64,000 nt of DNA from Actinopolyspora halophila DSM 43834 (GTDB taxonomy: Bacteria; Actinomycetota; Actinomycetes; Mycobacteriales; Pseudonocardiaceae). Where the stretch lies: the NCBI RefSeq assembly GCF_000371785.1, contig NZ_AQUI01000002.1, positions 1,024,590 through 1,088,589 of the forward strand, written 5' to 3'. Below are positions 1-7,825 of this stretch, one piece after another. The translations under genes and the position numbers were made by a program. Below the pieces are notes generated by a model, which did not search any database, was not told the DNA's origin, and saw only the letters and a list, made by a program, of their open reading frames with translations. Within the stretch, counting starts at the first letter, position 1. Every line of letters starts with the position of its first letter.

Positions 1-667
1 CCTCGACGAGGATCTGGACAGCGGCGAGGTCCCACTCGTTGGCCAGCGGTTCGGCGGCCAGGTCGATCGCTCCTTCGGCGACCAGGCAGTGCTGCCAGAA
101 GTCCCCGAAGGCCCGGCTTTCCCAGCAGGCGTCCACCAGCCGCAGGTATTCGGCGCGCAGTTCCCGTTCCGTCCAACTGCCCAGGTGGGTGGTGGACAAG
201 TAGGAATCGGCGAGTTCGGTGACCTCGGAGACGTTGATCCGCTCCGCCGCGCCCTCCGCCCCGATCCGCCGGTAGGCGCCTCCGCCCGCGGAGGCCCACC
301 AGCGGCGGTGCAGGGCCGGAGCACTGACGACGCCCACGACCGGCGAGCCGTCCTCGACGAGAGCCGTCAGGGTGGCCCAGACGGGCAAGCCGCGCAGGAA
401 GTTCTTGGTCCCGTCGATCGGGTCGAGGATCCAGAAACGTCCCTCGGTGAGGTCCCCGCCGCGTTCCTCGCCGACGACGAGATCTTCCGGGCGGTGCTCG
501 GCCAGCTCCGCACGCACCGTGTCCTCTACAGCCAGGTCCGCGTCGGTCACGGGGGTCCGATCGGGTTTGCTGTTTATCCGCAGGTCCGTGGAGCGGAAGC
601 GCGCGTTGGTGATGGCGTCCGCGCGATCGGACAGCAGGTGGGCCAGATCCAGGTCAGGTGTGCTCAC
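1..667 (-). CDS. hisN: histidinol-phosphatase / inositol monophosphatase family, partial (3' end outside window)
   Basis: Translating the minus strand from GTG at 667 gives 222 residues that run off the left edge without a stop. The IMPase-fold metal motifs are visible: GEE (about residue 70), then WILDPIDGTKNF (about 81-92), and near the edge ANEWDLAA, which matches the C-terminal family signature (W-D-x-A). The family hydrolyses small phosphomonoesters with Mg2+. The compact actinobacterial form with GRFWILDPIDGTKNF is usually called HisN, which dephosphorylates histidinol-phosphate in histidine synthesis. No clear Shine-Dalgarno precedes the GTG. The gene is divergent from the response regulator at 896. 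Family is certain; the exact substrate is inferred. Confidence 0.85.
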   Translation of the reverse strand, partial: MSTPDLDLAHLLSDRADAITNARFRSTDLRINSKPDRTPVTDADLAVEDTVRAELAEHRPEDLVVGEERGGDLTEGRFWILDPIDGTKNFLRGLPVWATLTALVEDGSPVVGVVSAPALHRRWWASAGGGAYRRIGAEGAAERINVSEVTELADSYLSTTHLGSWTERELRAEYLRLVDACWESRAFGDFWQHCLVAEGAIDLAAEPLANEWDLAAVQILVE

Positions 668-715
668 AGCGGTAGCTTAGTAGGACTTCGGGGGGCGGTT
701 GGTTTAGGTGGTTTC

Positions 716-800
716 GTGGCGGAACCTCTCGCGGGCTCAGCGCACCTACGTCGGGCGGAGTCCTTCGTCGGAAGTTCCCGGTGGGAGTTCGGCGGCTCGG
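716..800 (-). repeat. degenerate copy of dispersed intergenic element (copy 1)
   Basis: Read on the minus strand, this stretch ends in GCCCGCGAGAGGTTCCGCC, identical to the 3' arm of the copy at 48517-48615. Upstream it carries CCGACGTAGGTGCGCT, a shortened version of the conserved core. It lies between the divergent hisN and response-regulator genes. The core CTACCCGATGTCGGGG is not intact, so this is probably a relic. Confidence 0.5.
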
Positions 801-882
801 CCGGCTCGCTCGGGGAGCCCGTCGCGTGCGCTTCGTGCGGATAGGACAAAACCACCAAAAGCTCAGCCACCTCGAGTGCATC

Positions 883-888
883 TAGGCT
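883..888 (+). promoter_or_regulatory. -10 hexamer TAGGCT, predicted leaderless start of the response regulator
   Basis: TAGGCT ends 7 nt before the GTG at 896, the distance expected when transcription starts on the first base of the start codon. No ribosome-binding site is present between them. The same TAGGCT-N6-GTG arrangement occurs before purE (14247) and a glycosyltransferase (31443). No good -35 is visible. Confidence 0.5.
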
Positions 889-895
889 GGGACGG

Positions 896-1570
896 GTGAG
901 CGTAGTGCTGCTGGCCGAGGACGATCCAGCCATCGCGATGCCGTTGTCCAGGGCTCTGCAACGGGAGGGATATTCGGTCCAGGTGCTCGAGGACGGCAAC
1001 GCGACGTTGGACGAGACGTGCTCGGGAAATGTCGATCTGCTGGTGCTCGATCTGGGGCTTCCCGGAATGGACGGTTTGGAGGTCTGTCGTCGTCTCCGTG
1101 CCCAGGGGCGGGGGACTCCTGTGCTGATGCTCACGGCGCGGACCGACGAGGTCGACTTCGTGGTCGGGTTGGACGCGGGTGCCGATGATTACGTCGCCAA
1201 ACCCTTCCGCCTCGCGGAGCTCATGGCCCGGATTCGCGCGTTGCTGCGGCGGGGAGCTCCCGAGACCCTGGAGGCGGGCGGTGTCCGGTTGGAGCTGACC
1301 GCGCGACGTGTGCTCGTGGACGATCACGAGGTGCAGCTCGCCAACAAGGAGTTCGAGCTGCTGCGCGTGTTGATGTGGCACGCCGGGGAGGTCGTCACCA
1401 GGGAGCGGATCCTGCAGCAGGTGTGGCCGGAGCCCAGCCGGAAGGGCAGCAAGACCCTGGACATGCACATCTCCTGGTTACGTCGCAAGCTCGGCGACGG
1501 GCACTACCGCACGGCCGAGCAGCGGATATCGACGGTGCGCGGGGTCGGTTTCCGCTTCAATATCGACTGA
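896..1570 (+). CDS. OmpR/PhoB-family response regulator
   Basis: 224 residues. The receiver domain (1-115) has the acidic pair D9/D10, phospho-acceptor D52 in LDLGLPGMDG, T80 and K102 (YVAKPF). The C-terminal winged helix (about 130-222) has the typical KEFELLRVLM and RGVGFRFN ends. It should bind DNA as a phosphorylated dimer. The sensor kinase gene begins 22 bp downstream, so the two form one two-component system. Target genes are unknown; the arabinofuranosidase genes directly downstream are candidates only by position. GTG start; leaderless transcription is likely. Confidence 0.92.
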   Translation: MSVVLLAEDDPAIAMPLSRALQREGYSVQVLEDGNATLDETCSGNVDLLVLDLGLPGMDGLEVCRRLRAQGRGTPVLMLTARTDEVDFVVGLDAGADDYVAKPFRLAELMARIRALLRRGAPETLEAGGVRLELTARRVLVDDHEVQLANKEFELLRVLMWHAGEVVTRERILQQVWPEPSRKGSKTLDMHISWLRRKLGDGHYRTAEQRISTVRGVGFRFNID

Positions 1571-1592
1571 ATCGGTTTCGGGGGCCTTTCGA

Positions 1593-2867
1593 ATGCGCAG
1601 ACGGCTGCTGCAGGCGACCTTGCTCGCCGTCGCGGTTACGGCGCTCGTGCTCGGGATACCGCTCGCCGTCAGCGCTTTGAAACTGGTCGAGGACATAAAG
1701 CGCGGCGATCTGGCCGGCAGGGCCCAGCAGATCGCCACCCGGTTGGACGAGCAGATCGCCGCGGGCGATCCCATAGATCTCACCAACGTCCGGCTGGTGG
1801 TGCCCAACGACGCCAGGTTGACGGTGCGGGTGCGGGACCGCGAGTACACCTACGGGACGGATCCGGGCGAGGCCCCGCTCGTCGAGAAGGTCTCGATGGT
1901 GCGCAGCGGCACCGTGCGGCTGGCACTGCCCAGCGGCCCGGTGCGTACCCAGCAGGTCCAGGTGGCGGGCGGCGTTCTGCTGTTGGCGGTGCTCTCGGCC
2001 GCCGCGGGCGGTTTCGTCGCGATTCTCACCGCACGCAGGCTCGCCGAGCCGCTGCGACATGTGGCCGATCGGGCGAGCCGGCTGGGAGCGGGCGATTTCC
2101 GGCCCGACCGGAGACGGCACGGAGTACCCGAGCTGGACCGGGTGGCCGACGCGCTGGATGCTTCCGGAGCCGCCCTGTCGCAGCTCATGCAGCGGGAGCG
2201 CGAGCTGGTCGGGGACGTCTCGCACCAGTTGCGCAGCAGGCTGACCGCTCTGCAGCTGCGCTTGGAGGCGTTGACCGAGACGGACGACTCCGAAACGGCG
2301 GAGGAGGCCGGGGCCGCTCTGGAGCAGGCGGAGCGCCTTTCCGGAGTATTGGACGACCTGCTCGCGGCCGCCACGGCCGCGCGCGCTCGGGACGCCGAGC
2401 CGCTGGACGTTTCGGCCGAGTTGGCCGACGTGGCCGAGGAGTGGCGCGAGCAGTTCCGCACCGAGGGGCGGACCCTGCGACTGCGCATCGCGGACGGTCT
2501 GTTGGCGCGGGCGACTCCGGCGCGACTGCGGGAGGCCATCGGAGTGCTGCTGGACAACGCGCTGCGCCACGGTGAGGGGACCGTTTCCCTGAGCGCGCGG
2601 TACGGCAGCGGGACGGTGCTCGTGCAGGTGGGGGACAGCGGCAGCGGGGTGCCCGACCAGCTGGTGCCGCACGTTTTCGCCCGCGGGTTCTCCGGCGGTG
2701 GTTCCACCGGGGTGGGGCTGGCGTTGGCCCGTGCGCTCGTGGAGGCGGACGGGGGCCGTTTGGAGCTCAGTTCGGCGCGACCCGCGACGTTCGAGGTGTA
2801 CCTGCCCGTGGCCAGGGCCGACGACGTGCTGGGTGTCCCGTGGAGGACCGACTCGAGCCCGCGCTGA
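1593..2867 (+). CDS. membrane sensor histidine kinase
   Basis: 424 residues. TM1 is about 7-29, a short extracytoplasmic sensor loop is about 30-122, and TM2 is about 123-148. A HAMP-like linker (RRLAEPLRHVADRA) follows. The H-box is DVSHQLRSRLTAL with predicted phospho-histidine H211; the SHQLRS form is a common actinobacterial variant of SHELRT. The HATPase region has the N box (LLDNALRHGEG), GDSGSGVP and GGGSTGVGLALA. It partners the response regulator ending at 1570. The sensor loop is under 100 residues and has no recognised ligand domain, so the signal is unknown. Confidence 0.92.
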   Translation: MRRRLLQATLLAVAVTALVLGIPLAVSALKLVEDIKRGDLAGRAQQIATRLDEQIAAGDPIDLTNVRLVVPNDARLTVRVRDREYTYGTDPGEAPLVEKVSMVRSGTVRLALPSGPVRTQQVQVAGGVLLLAVLSAAAGGFVAILTARRLAEPLRHVADRASRLGAGDFRPDRRRHGVPELDRVADALDASGAALSQLMQRERELVGDVSHQLRSRLTALQLRLEALTETDDSETAEEAGAALEQAERLSGVLDDLLAAATAARARDAEPLDVSAELADVAEEWREQFRTEGRTLRLRIADGLLARATPARLREAIGVLLDNALRHGEGTVSLSARYGSGTVLVQVGDSGSGVPDQLVPHVFARGFSGGGSTGVGLALARALVEADGGRLELSSARPATFEVYLPVARADDVLGVPWRTDSSPR

Positions 2868-3009
2868 GTGCCTGCCCCCGAGTTCCGGCGCTTCCGCGGA
2901 CTTGGGGCCGTGGTGGTGCGGGGCGCTGTTCCCCGCTCGTCATCGTTGTGCTCTCCGGTGGACACGTGCTGTTGACCGGCGACGTGATCGTGGTTACATT
3001 TCCGGAATG

Positions 3010-3024
3010 TCGAACTTGGTTCGA
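3010..3024. promoter_or_regulatory. inverted repeat TCGAAC-TTG-GTTCGA, candidate operator of arabinofuranosidase operon
   Basis: A perfect 6-bp inverted repeat with a 3-bp spacer lies 50 bp upstream of the GH51 start codon. Just before it is a second palindrome, TTCCGGAA (about 3000-3007). The position suits a LacI- or GntR-type repressor of sugar utilisation, but no such regulator gene is in the window. Confidence 0.35.
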
Positions 3025-3073
3025 TATGTCAGACGTTGTGAGTCACGGTCATCGGAAACCACCTGGAGCCCGC

Positions 3074-5116
3074 ATGTCCCGATTACAGCCGGCGTTCGGC
3101 CTGCTCACGGCCGCGCTGCTCGGCGCGACCCTGACCCCCGCCGCGGCCGGTGCCTCCGAGTCACCCGCCCCCGAGCACTCCCTGCGGATAAACACGTCCG
3201 GTGAGACGACTTCCATCCCCGAGACCATGCACGGGGTCTTCTACGAGGACATCAACGACGCGGCCGACGGAGGTCTCTACGCGGAAAAGGTCCGCAACCG
3301 CTCCTTCGAGTACGACGTGGTGGACAATCCCTCCTACACCCCGATGACGGCGTGGGAGCCCACTTCGACCGGTGGCGCCTCGGGAACCACCGAGGTGCTC
3401 GACGACTCCGAGCGACTCAACGAGAACAACCGCCGCTACCTGCGGCTGGAACTGAACGGTGACGGACGGCGCGGCTCCGCCTACGGCGTGACCAACGCCG
3501 GCTACCACTCCGGGACGTCACTGAAGCGCGGCGAGAAGTACGACTTCTCGATCCGGGCCCGCAGCGACCAGCCCGGCGGCACCCCGCTGACCGTCGCGGC
3601 CACCGACGGCTCCGGCTCCCCGGTGGGGCGCACCATGCGGCTCCAGGTCCGGGGTGACGAGTGGGCCGAGTACACCGGCACCTTCGTGGCGCACAGCGAC
3701 ACCGACACCGGTGGGCTGCGCGTGCTCGCGCACGGATCGGGAACCGTGCGGATGGACATGGTCTCGCTCTTCCCGCGCGAGACCTTCAAGGGCGAGCCCA
3801 ACGGGCTGCGCAAGGACCTGGCCGGCAAGATCGAAGCGCTCAACCCCGGTTTCCTGCGCTTTCCCGGCGGGTGCCTCGTCAACACCGGCAGCCACGAGTC
3901 CTACCAGGCCCCCGACTGGGAGCGGCGCCGCTCCTACCAGTGGAAGGACACCGTGGGCCCGGTCGAGCAACGCCCCACCAACGCCAACTTCTGGGGCTAC
4001 AACCAGTCCTACGGACTCGGCTTCTACGAGTACTTCCGGTTCGCCGAGAACATCGGTGCCATGCCGCTTCCGGTGGTTCCCGCGCTGGTCACCGGTTGTG
4101 GTGAGGACGAGGCCACCCACGACCCGCAGCTGCTGCAGCGCCACATCCAGGACACCCTCGACCTGATCCAGTTCGCCAACGGGTCGGTCGACACCGAGTG
4201 GGGCGCCAAGCGCGCCGCCATGGGTCACCCCGAGCCCTTCGGTCTCACGCACCTGGCCGTGGGCAACGAGGAGAACCTCCCCGAGGACTTCTACGAGCAC
4301 TTCGAGAAGTTCCGCGACGCCATCGAGCAGCGCTACCCCGGGATCACCGTGGTCGCCAACTCGGGGCCCGACGACAGCGGAGCCACCTTCGAGCGCGCCT
4401 GGGCGCTCGCCCGCGAGCAGAACGCGGAGATGGTCGACGAGCACTACTACAACAATCCGCAGTGGTTCCTGGAGAACAACCGGCGCTACGACTCCTACGA
4501 CCGTTCGGGCCCGAAGGTCTCGCTGACCGAGTACGCCTCGGAGGGCAACAAGTTCCGCAACGCGCTGGCCGAGTCGGCCTTCATGACCGGGCTGGAACGC
4601 AACGCCGACGTGGTGCGGATGAGCTCCTACGCCCCGCTGCTGGCCCACGAGGACAGTCCGCAGTGGAGCCCGGACATGATCTGGTTCGACAACCACCGGT
4701 CGTGGGGATCGACCAGCTACGAAGCGCAGAAGCTGTTCGGCGACAACGTCGGTGACGAGGTGGTGCCCAGCGAGCTCGCGCGCTCCGGCGAGAAGAACGG
4801 GGTCAAACCCGTCTACCAGGTGGTCACCCGCGACGAGCGGACCGGAGAGCTGATCGTCAAGGTCGTCAACGCGCGCGACGACGCGGCACGGGTGCGGTTG
4901 AACATCGAGGGTGCGGACGAGGTCGCCTCCGCGGCGAAACTGACCACTCTGCACGGTGACCCGGACGCGGTCAACACGAAGAGCTCGCAGCCGATCCGGC
5001 CGCAGCACTCCACCGTGCAAGGCGTGAGCCAGCAGTTCGATCACACGTTCCCGGCCCACTCGATCAGCTTCATGCGGATCAAGACACCGGGCAACCGGCC
5101 GCACACCGATTCGTGA
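3074..5116 (+). CDS. secreted GH51 alpha-L-arabinofuranosidase
   Basis: 680 residues from ATG 3074, preceded by GGAG. The frame is open further upstream, but only from this ATG does a signal peptide begin (MSRLQPAFGLLTAALLGATL, cleavage near AAAGA-SE). A beta-sandwich carbohydrate-binding region (about 80-250) precedes the catalytic barrel. In GH51/clan GH-A terms, E399 in AVGNEEN is the predicted acid/base and E486 in SLTEYAS the nucleophile. The enzyme should release terminal L-arabinose from arabinan, arabinoxylan or arabinogalactan outside the cell. The GH43 gene follows 26 bp later, so the two are probably co-transcribed. Confidence 0.9.
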   Translation: MSRLQPAFGLLTAALLGATLTPAAAGASESPAPEHSLRINTSGETTSIPETMHGVFYEDINDAADGGLYAEKVRNRSFEYDVVDNPSYTPMTAWEPTSTGGASGTTEVLDDSERLNENNRRYLRLELNGDGRRGSAYGVTNAGYHSGTSLKRGEKYDFSIRARSDQPGGTPLTVAATDGSGSPVGRTMRLQVRGDEWAEYTGTFVAHSDTDTGGLRVLAHGSGTVRMDMVSLFPRETFKGEPNGLRKDLAGKIEALNPGFLRFPGGCLVNTGSHESYQAPDWERRRSYQWKDTVGPVEQRPTNANFWGYNQSYGLGFYEYFRFAENIGAMPLPVVPALVTGCGEDEATHDPQLLQRHIQDTLDLIQFANGSVDTEWGAKRAAMGHPEPFGLTHLAVGNEENLPEDFYEHFEKFRDAIEQRYPGITVVANSGPDDSGATFERAWALAREQNAEMVDEHYYNNPQWFLENNRRYDSYDRSGPKVSLTEYASEGNKFRNALAESAFMTGLERNADVVRMSSYAPLLAHEDSPQWSPDMIWFDNHRSWGSTSYEAQKLFGDNVGDEVVPSELARSGEKNGVKPVYQVVTRDERTGELIVKVVNARDDAARVRLNIEGADEVASAAKLTTLHGDPDAVNTKSSQPIRPQHSTVQGVSQQFDHTFPAHSISFMRIKTPGNRPHTDS

Positions 5117-5142
5117 GCCCCCCCGGAAAGGACCCCAGGCAC

Positions 5143-6630
5143 ATGACACCGCACAACCCGAACCGTCGCGCGCTGCTGCGGGGAACCGGAGCACTGGCGG
5201 CTGGAGCCGCTCTCGTCTCCCCCGCCTCCGCCACGGCCGAGACCGGTCAGCGGGGAAACGGCCGGCCCCAGGAGAAGGCGGGGTCCGCGCTGACCACCCG
5301 TGACCCGTTGATCGAGCAGCGTGCCGATCCGCTCATCACACCTCCGCACGGCGGGATGTACTACATGACCGGCTCGGTGCCCGAGTACGACCGCATCGTG
5401 GTGCGCGGGGCGCCCACCATCGACGGTCTGGCCCACACCAGGGAGAGCACCGTCTGGAGACGCCCCGAGTCGGGCAGGATGGCCGGTCACATCTGGGCGC
5501 CGGAGCTGCACCGCATCGACGGGCGCTGGTACATCTACTTCGCCGCCGGCGACTCCGACGACGTCTTCCGGATCAGGATGTACGTCCTGGAGTCCCGCGC
5601 GGCCGATCCCCGCGAGGACGCGTGGGAGCTGCGCGGACAGGTCGAGACGGCCTGGGACACCTTCGCGCTCGACGCCACCACCTTCGAGCACGCGGGCACC
5701 CGCTACTACGTGTGGGCCCAGGAGGAACCCGGGATCGACACCAGCAGCAACCTCTACATCGCCGAGATGGACTCCCCGCTGAAGATCAAGGGTGATCCCG
5801 TGCGCATCGCCGTGCCGACCGAGGATTGGGAGACCAGGGGCTTCAAGGTCAACGAGGGCGCGTACGTGGTGGTCCGCAACGGGCGGGTCTTCATGACCTT
5901 CTCGGCCAGCGCCACCGACGCCAACTACTGCGTGGGGCTGCTGACCGCCGACGCCCGCTCCGACCTGCTCGACCCGGCCTCCTGGACCAAGTCGCCCCGG
6001 CCTGTGATGGGGACCGACGAGGCCAACAGCAGGTTCGGTCCCGGGCACAACTCCTTCACCGTGGCCGAGGACGGCGAGACCGACGTGCTCGTCTACCACG
6101 CGCGGTCCTACCGCGGGATCGAGGGCGATCCGCTGTACGACCCGAACCGGCACACCAGGGTGCAGAAGTTGAACTGGTACCCGGACGGAACGCCCGCACT
6201 CGGGATACCGATCGCGGAGGGTGAGCCCGTGGTCCGACTCGCACCGCTGGACAGCCCGGACTCGTTCGTGCGGCACGGGGAGGGCGGTCGGCTGCTCGTC
6301 GAGCGGGTCGACGACCGGGTCGAGCGGAGCCAGTTCCGGATCGTGCCGGGTTTCCTCGACCCAGGACGGGTAGCGCTGCGCTGCGTCGATCTCCCCGAGC
6401 ACCACGTCCGCGTCAGTGATGGATCACCGGTCGTGGCGCCCTACGCGGACAGCGACGAGTACCGCCGGGCGAGCGGGTTCATCCGCGACGAGGGGCTGGC
6501 CGGTCGCGGCGGGGTGTCCTTCCGGCTGTCGGAGGATCCGCACAGCTACCTCGCGCACCGCGAGGGCAGGCTGGTCGTCGAACGGCCCCGGAGCAGGGCG
6601 GACCGGGAGCGTGCGACCTTCCGGCTCTAG
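5143..6630 (+). CDS. Tat-exported GH43 arabinosidase with C-terminal AbfB-like domain
   Basis: 495 residues from ATG 5143, with GGAAAGG 12 nt upstream. The N-terminus NRRALLRGTGALAAGAAL is a twin-arginine signal with alanine-rich core. The five-bladed propeller shows the GH43 triad: D62 (RADPLI), D177 (FALDATTF) and E238 (NEGAYVV). Residues about 370-495 look like an AbfB/CBM42 beta-trefoil (FVRHGEGGRLLVE repeated as SYLAHREGRLVVE). Probable activity is exo-arabinofuranosidase on arabinose-containing polysaccharide, complementing the GH51 enzyme. Family GH43 is firm; linkage specificity is not. Confidence 0.88.
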   Translation: MTPHNPNRRALLRGTGALAAGAALVSPASATAETGQRGNGRPQEKAGSALTTRDPLIEQRADPLITPPHGGMYYMTGSVPEYDRIVVRGAPTIDGLAHTRESTVWRRPESGRMAGHIWAPELHRIDGRWYIYFAAGDSDDVFRIRMYVLESRAADPREDAWELRGQVETAWDTFALDATTFEHAGTRYYVWAQEEPGIDTSSNLYIAEMDSPLKIKGDPVRIAVPTEDWETRGFKVNEGAYVVVRNGRVFMTFSASATDANYCVGLLTADARSDLLDPASWTKSPRPVMGTDEANSRFGPGHNSFTVAEDGETDVLVYHARSYRGIEGDPLYDPNRHTRVQKLNWYPDGTPALGIPIAEGEPVVRLAPLDSPDSFVRHGEGGRLLVERVDDRVERSQFRIVPGFLDPGRVALRCVDLPEHHVRVSDGSPVVAPYADSDEYRRASGFIRDEGLAGRGGVSFRLSEDPHSYLAHREGRLVVERPRSRADRERATFRL

Positions 6631-6665
6631 TGACAGGAGATCGGCGGCTCCCTTTGCTTGGTGGG

Positions 6666-6770
6666 TCGCCTGGCGGAACCTCAGTCGGCGCCCGGCTGCG
6701 GGGAGGCCCGACATCGGGTAGCGACCTACACAACGTCGGGCCTTCCTCGCCGGGCACTCGACTGAGAACC
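6666..6770 (-). repeat. dispersed intergenic element, well-preserved copy 2
   Basis: Minus-strand copy between the convergent 3' ends of the GH43 gene and the GtrA gene. Outer arms GGAACCTCAGTCGG (6674-6687) and CGACTGAGAACC (6759-6770), plus GCCCGGC/GCCGGGC, pair. The middle stem AGGCCCGAC (6704-6712) / GTCGGGCCT (6735-6743) is 9 bp perfect. The apical GTAG/CTAC hairpin and the core CTACCCGATGTCGGG are intact. Confidence 0.7.
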
Positions 6771-6940
6771 CGCGGTGGTGCTGACTGCGCAGGCTCGAAG
6801 CGCCTGCGTTGGTGTGAAACCCTGGTCGGGAGTTCCTGTCCGGGTTTGGTGTCGGTTCGGTCGCCCCGCGGCGGTGCCGACGGCGTGGGCTCGAAGCGTT
6901 CGCGTTGGCGTGGGCCTGCTGCTCGGGAGTTCCCGGTGGG
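6770..6940. repeat. imperfect tandem duplication of about 75 bp (offset 96 bp) beside element copy 2
   Basis: The unit starting at 6770 (CCGCGGTGGTGCTGAC, GGCTCGAAGCG, TCGGGAGTTCC) is repeated from 6866 (CCGCGGCGGTGCCGAC, GGCTCGAAGCG, TCGGGAGTTCCC) with roughly three quarters identity. On the minus strand the same block precedes the core of element copy 5 near 52350, so it is the 5' extension of the element, duplicated here. With copy 2 it fills the 385-bp gap 6631-7015; no gene is visible. Confidence 0.6.
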
Positions 6941-7015
6941 GCTGCTGCGCCTGCGGCTCCGCTGGGTCGACGCTGCTGAGGGGCCTGCTCACGTCGAGCA
7001 CCACCACGAGCCGCG

Positions 7016-7639
7016 CTAGTGGAGGTTTTCCGCGCCGGTGGTCGGGACACCCGTTCCCGCCGAGCCCCGGGTGGGTTCGCGTGACGGGTGCTCGGCCACC
7101 GGTCGGTCCGCGCCCTCCCACGGAGCCTCGGTCCTGCCGCTGCTGCGGGAGGTGCCCCGGCCGGCGGGGAAGACCCACTTGCGGAAGGCCCACCAGCGGA
7201 AGGCCATGCCGAGCAGGACGCCGAGTATCTGCCCCGAGGTGAAGTCGGCGATCTCCTCGACGAATCTGCTCGTGTAAGGCGTCTGCAGGTGCAGGGCGTA
7301 GCGGGATATCCACAGCGGCGCGGCGTAGAGGGCGACGGCTATTCCGCTGAACAGGAAGTACAGGCTCGCCTCGTGGTGACGTTCCCGCCCGCCGCGGGTG
7401 CGGAAGGCCCACTCCCTGTTGAGGACGTAGGACACGATCGTCGCGACGAGTACGGCGACGACCTTGGCGGTGACCGGTTTCGGCGCGAGTACGGTCCACT
7501 TGAGCACGTAGAACAGCGACGTGTCGATGACGAAGGTGCTCGCCCCGACGAAGGCGAACTTCAACAGCTCGCGATGTCTGACGGCGATCGTCCGTACTGG
7601 GGCGGGCAATTGCGTGAGCACCGTATCGACTACCGACAC
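7016..7639 (-). CDS. GtrA-like membrane protein
   Basis: 207 residues with four hydrophobic segments between about 27 and 165. The GtrA signature is present: KFAFVGASTFVIDTSLFY in TM1, NREWAFRTRGG after TM2, and RWWAFRKWVF at the end of TM4. GtrA proteins are thought to flip polyprenyl-phosphate-linked sugars or otherwise serve cell-surface glycan synthesis. Its position before purK/purE and the cell-wall cluster matches the mycobacterial arrangement. The last 40 residues are polar and low-complexity. The 186-bp gap to the upstream sigma gene contains a run of C residues near 7753-7762. Confidence 0.85.
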   Translation of the reverse strand: MSVVDTVLTQLPAPVRTIAVRHRELLKFAFVGASTFVIDTSLFYVLKWTVLAPKPVTAKVVAVLVATIVSYVLNREWAFRTRGGRERHHEASLYFLFSGIAVALYAAPLWISRYALHLQTPYTSRFVEEIADFTSGQILGVLLGMAFRWWAFRKWVFPAGRGTSRSSGRTEAPWEGADRPVAEHPSREPTRGSAGTGVPTTGAENLH

Positions 7640-7825
7640 CCGCCGAGTGTACGGAGTGCCGAGCCGCTCACCGGCCCCTTGGCCCGGTTCTCGTCCCGGC
7701 GGGTGTCACACTTCATGACTCGCCGGAATCGGTGGTGGGGAATCCCCGCGGTCCCCCCCCCACCACCTGCTGCCGGGCGGCCGGTTTCTCCCGGAACGAG
7801 CTCAGGAGCCCGCGGCCCGCCCGGT

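Noticed and set aside
89-844. 251-codon plus-strand open frame at the left end
   Set aside because: It is the antisense shadow of hisN, whose minus-strand frame carries the IMPase motifs.
3518-5194. 558-codon minus-strand open frame
   Set aside because: Lies opposite the GH51 gene; composition is Val/Gly/Arg-rich shadow sequence with no family pattern.
7750-7765. Homopolymeric C run as a phase-variation tract
   Set aside because: It is intergenic, not in a coding frame or recognisable promoter, so there is no evidence for switching.
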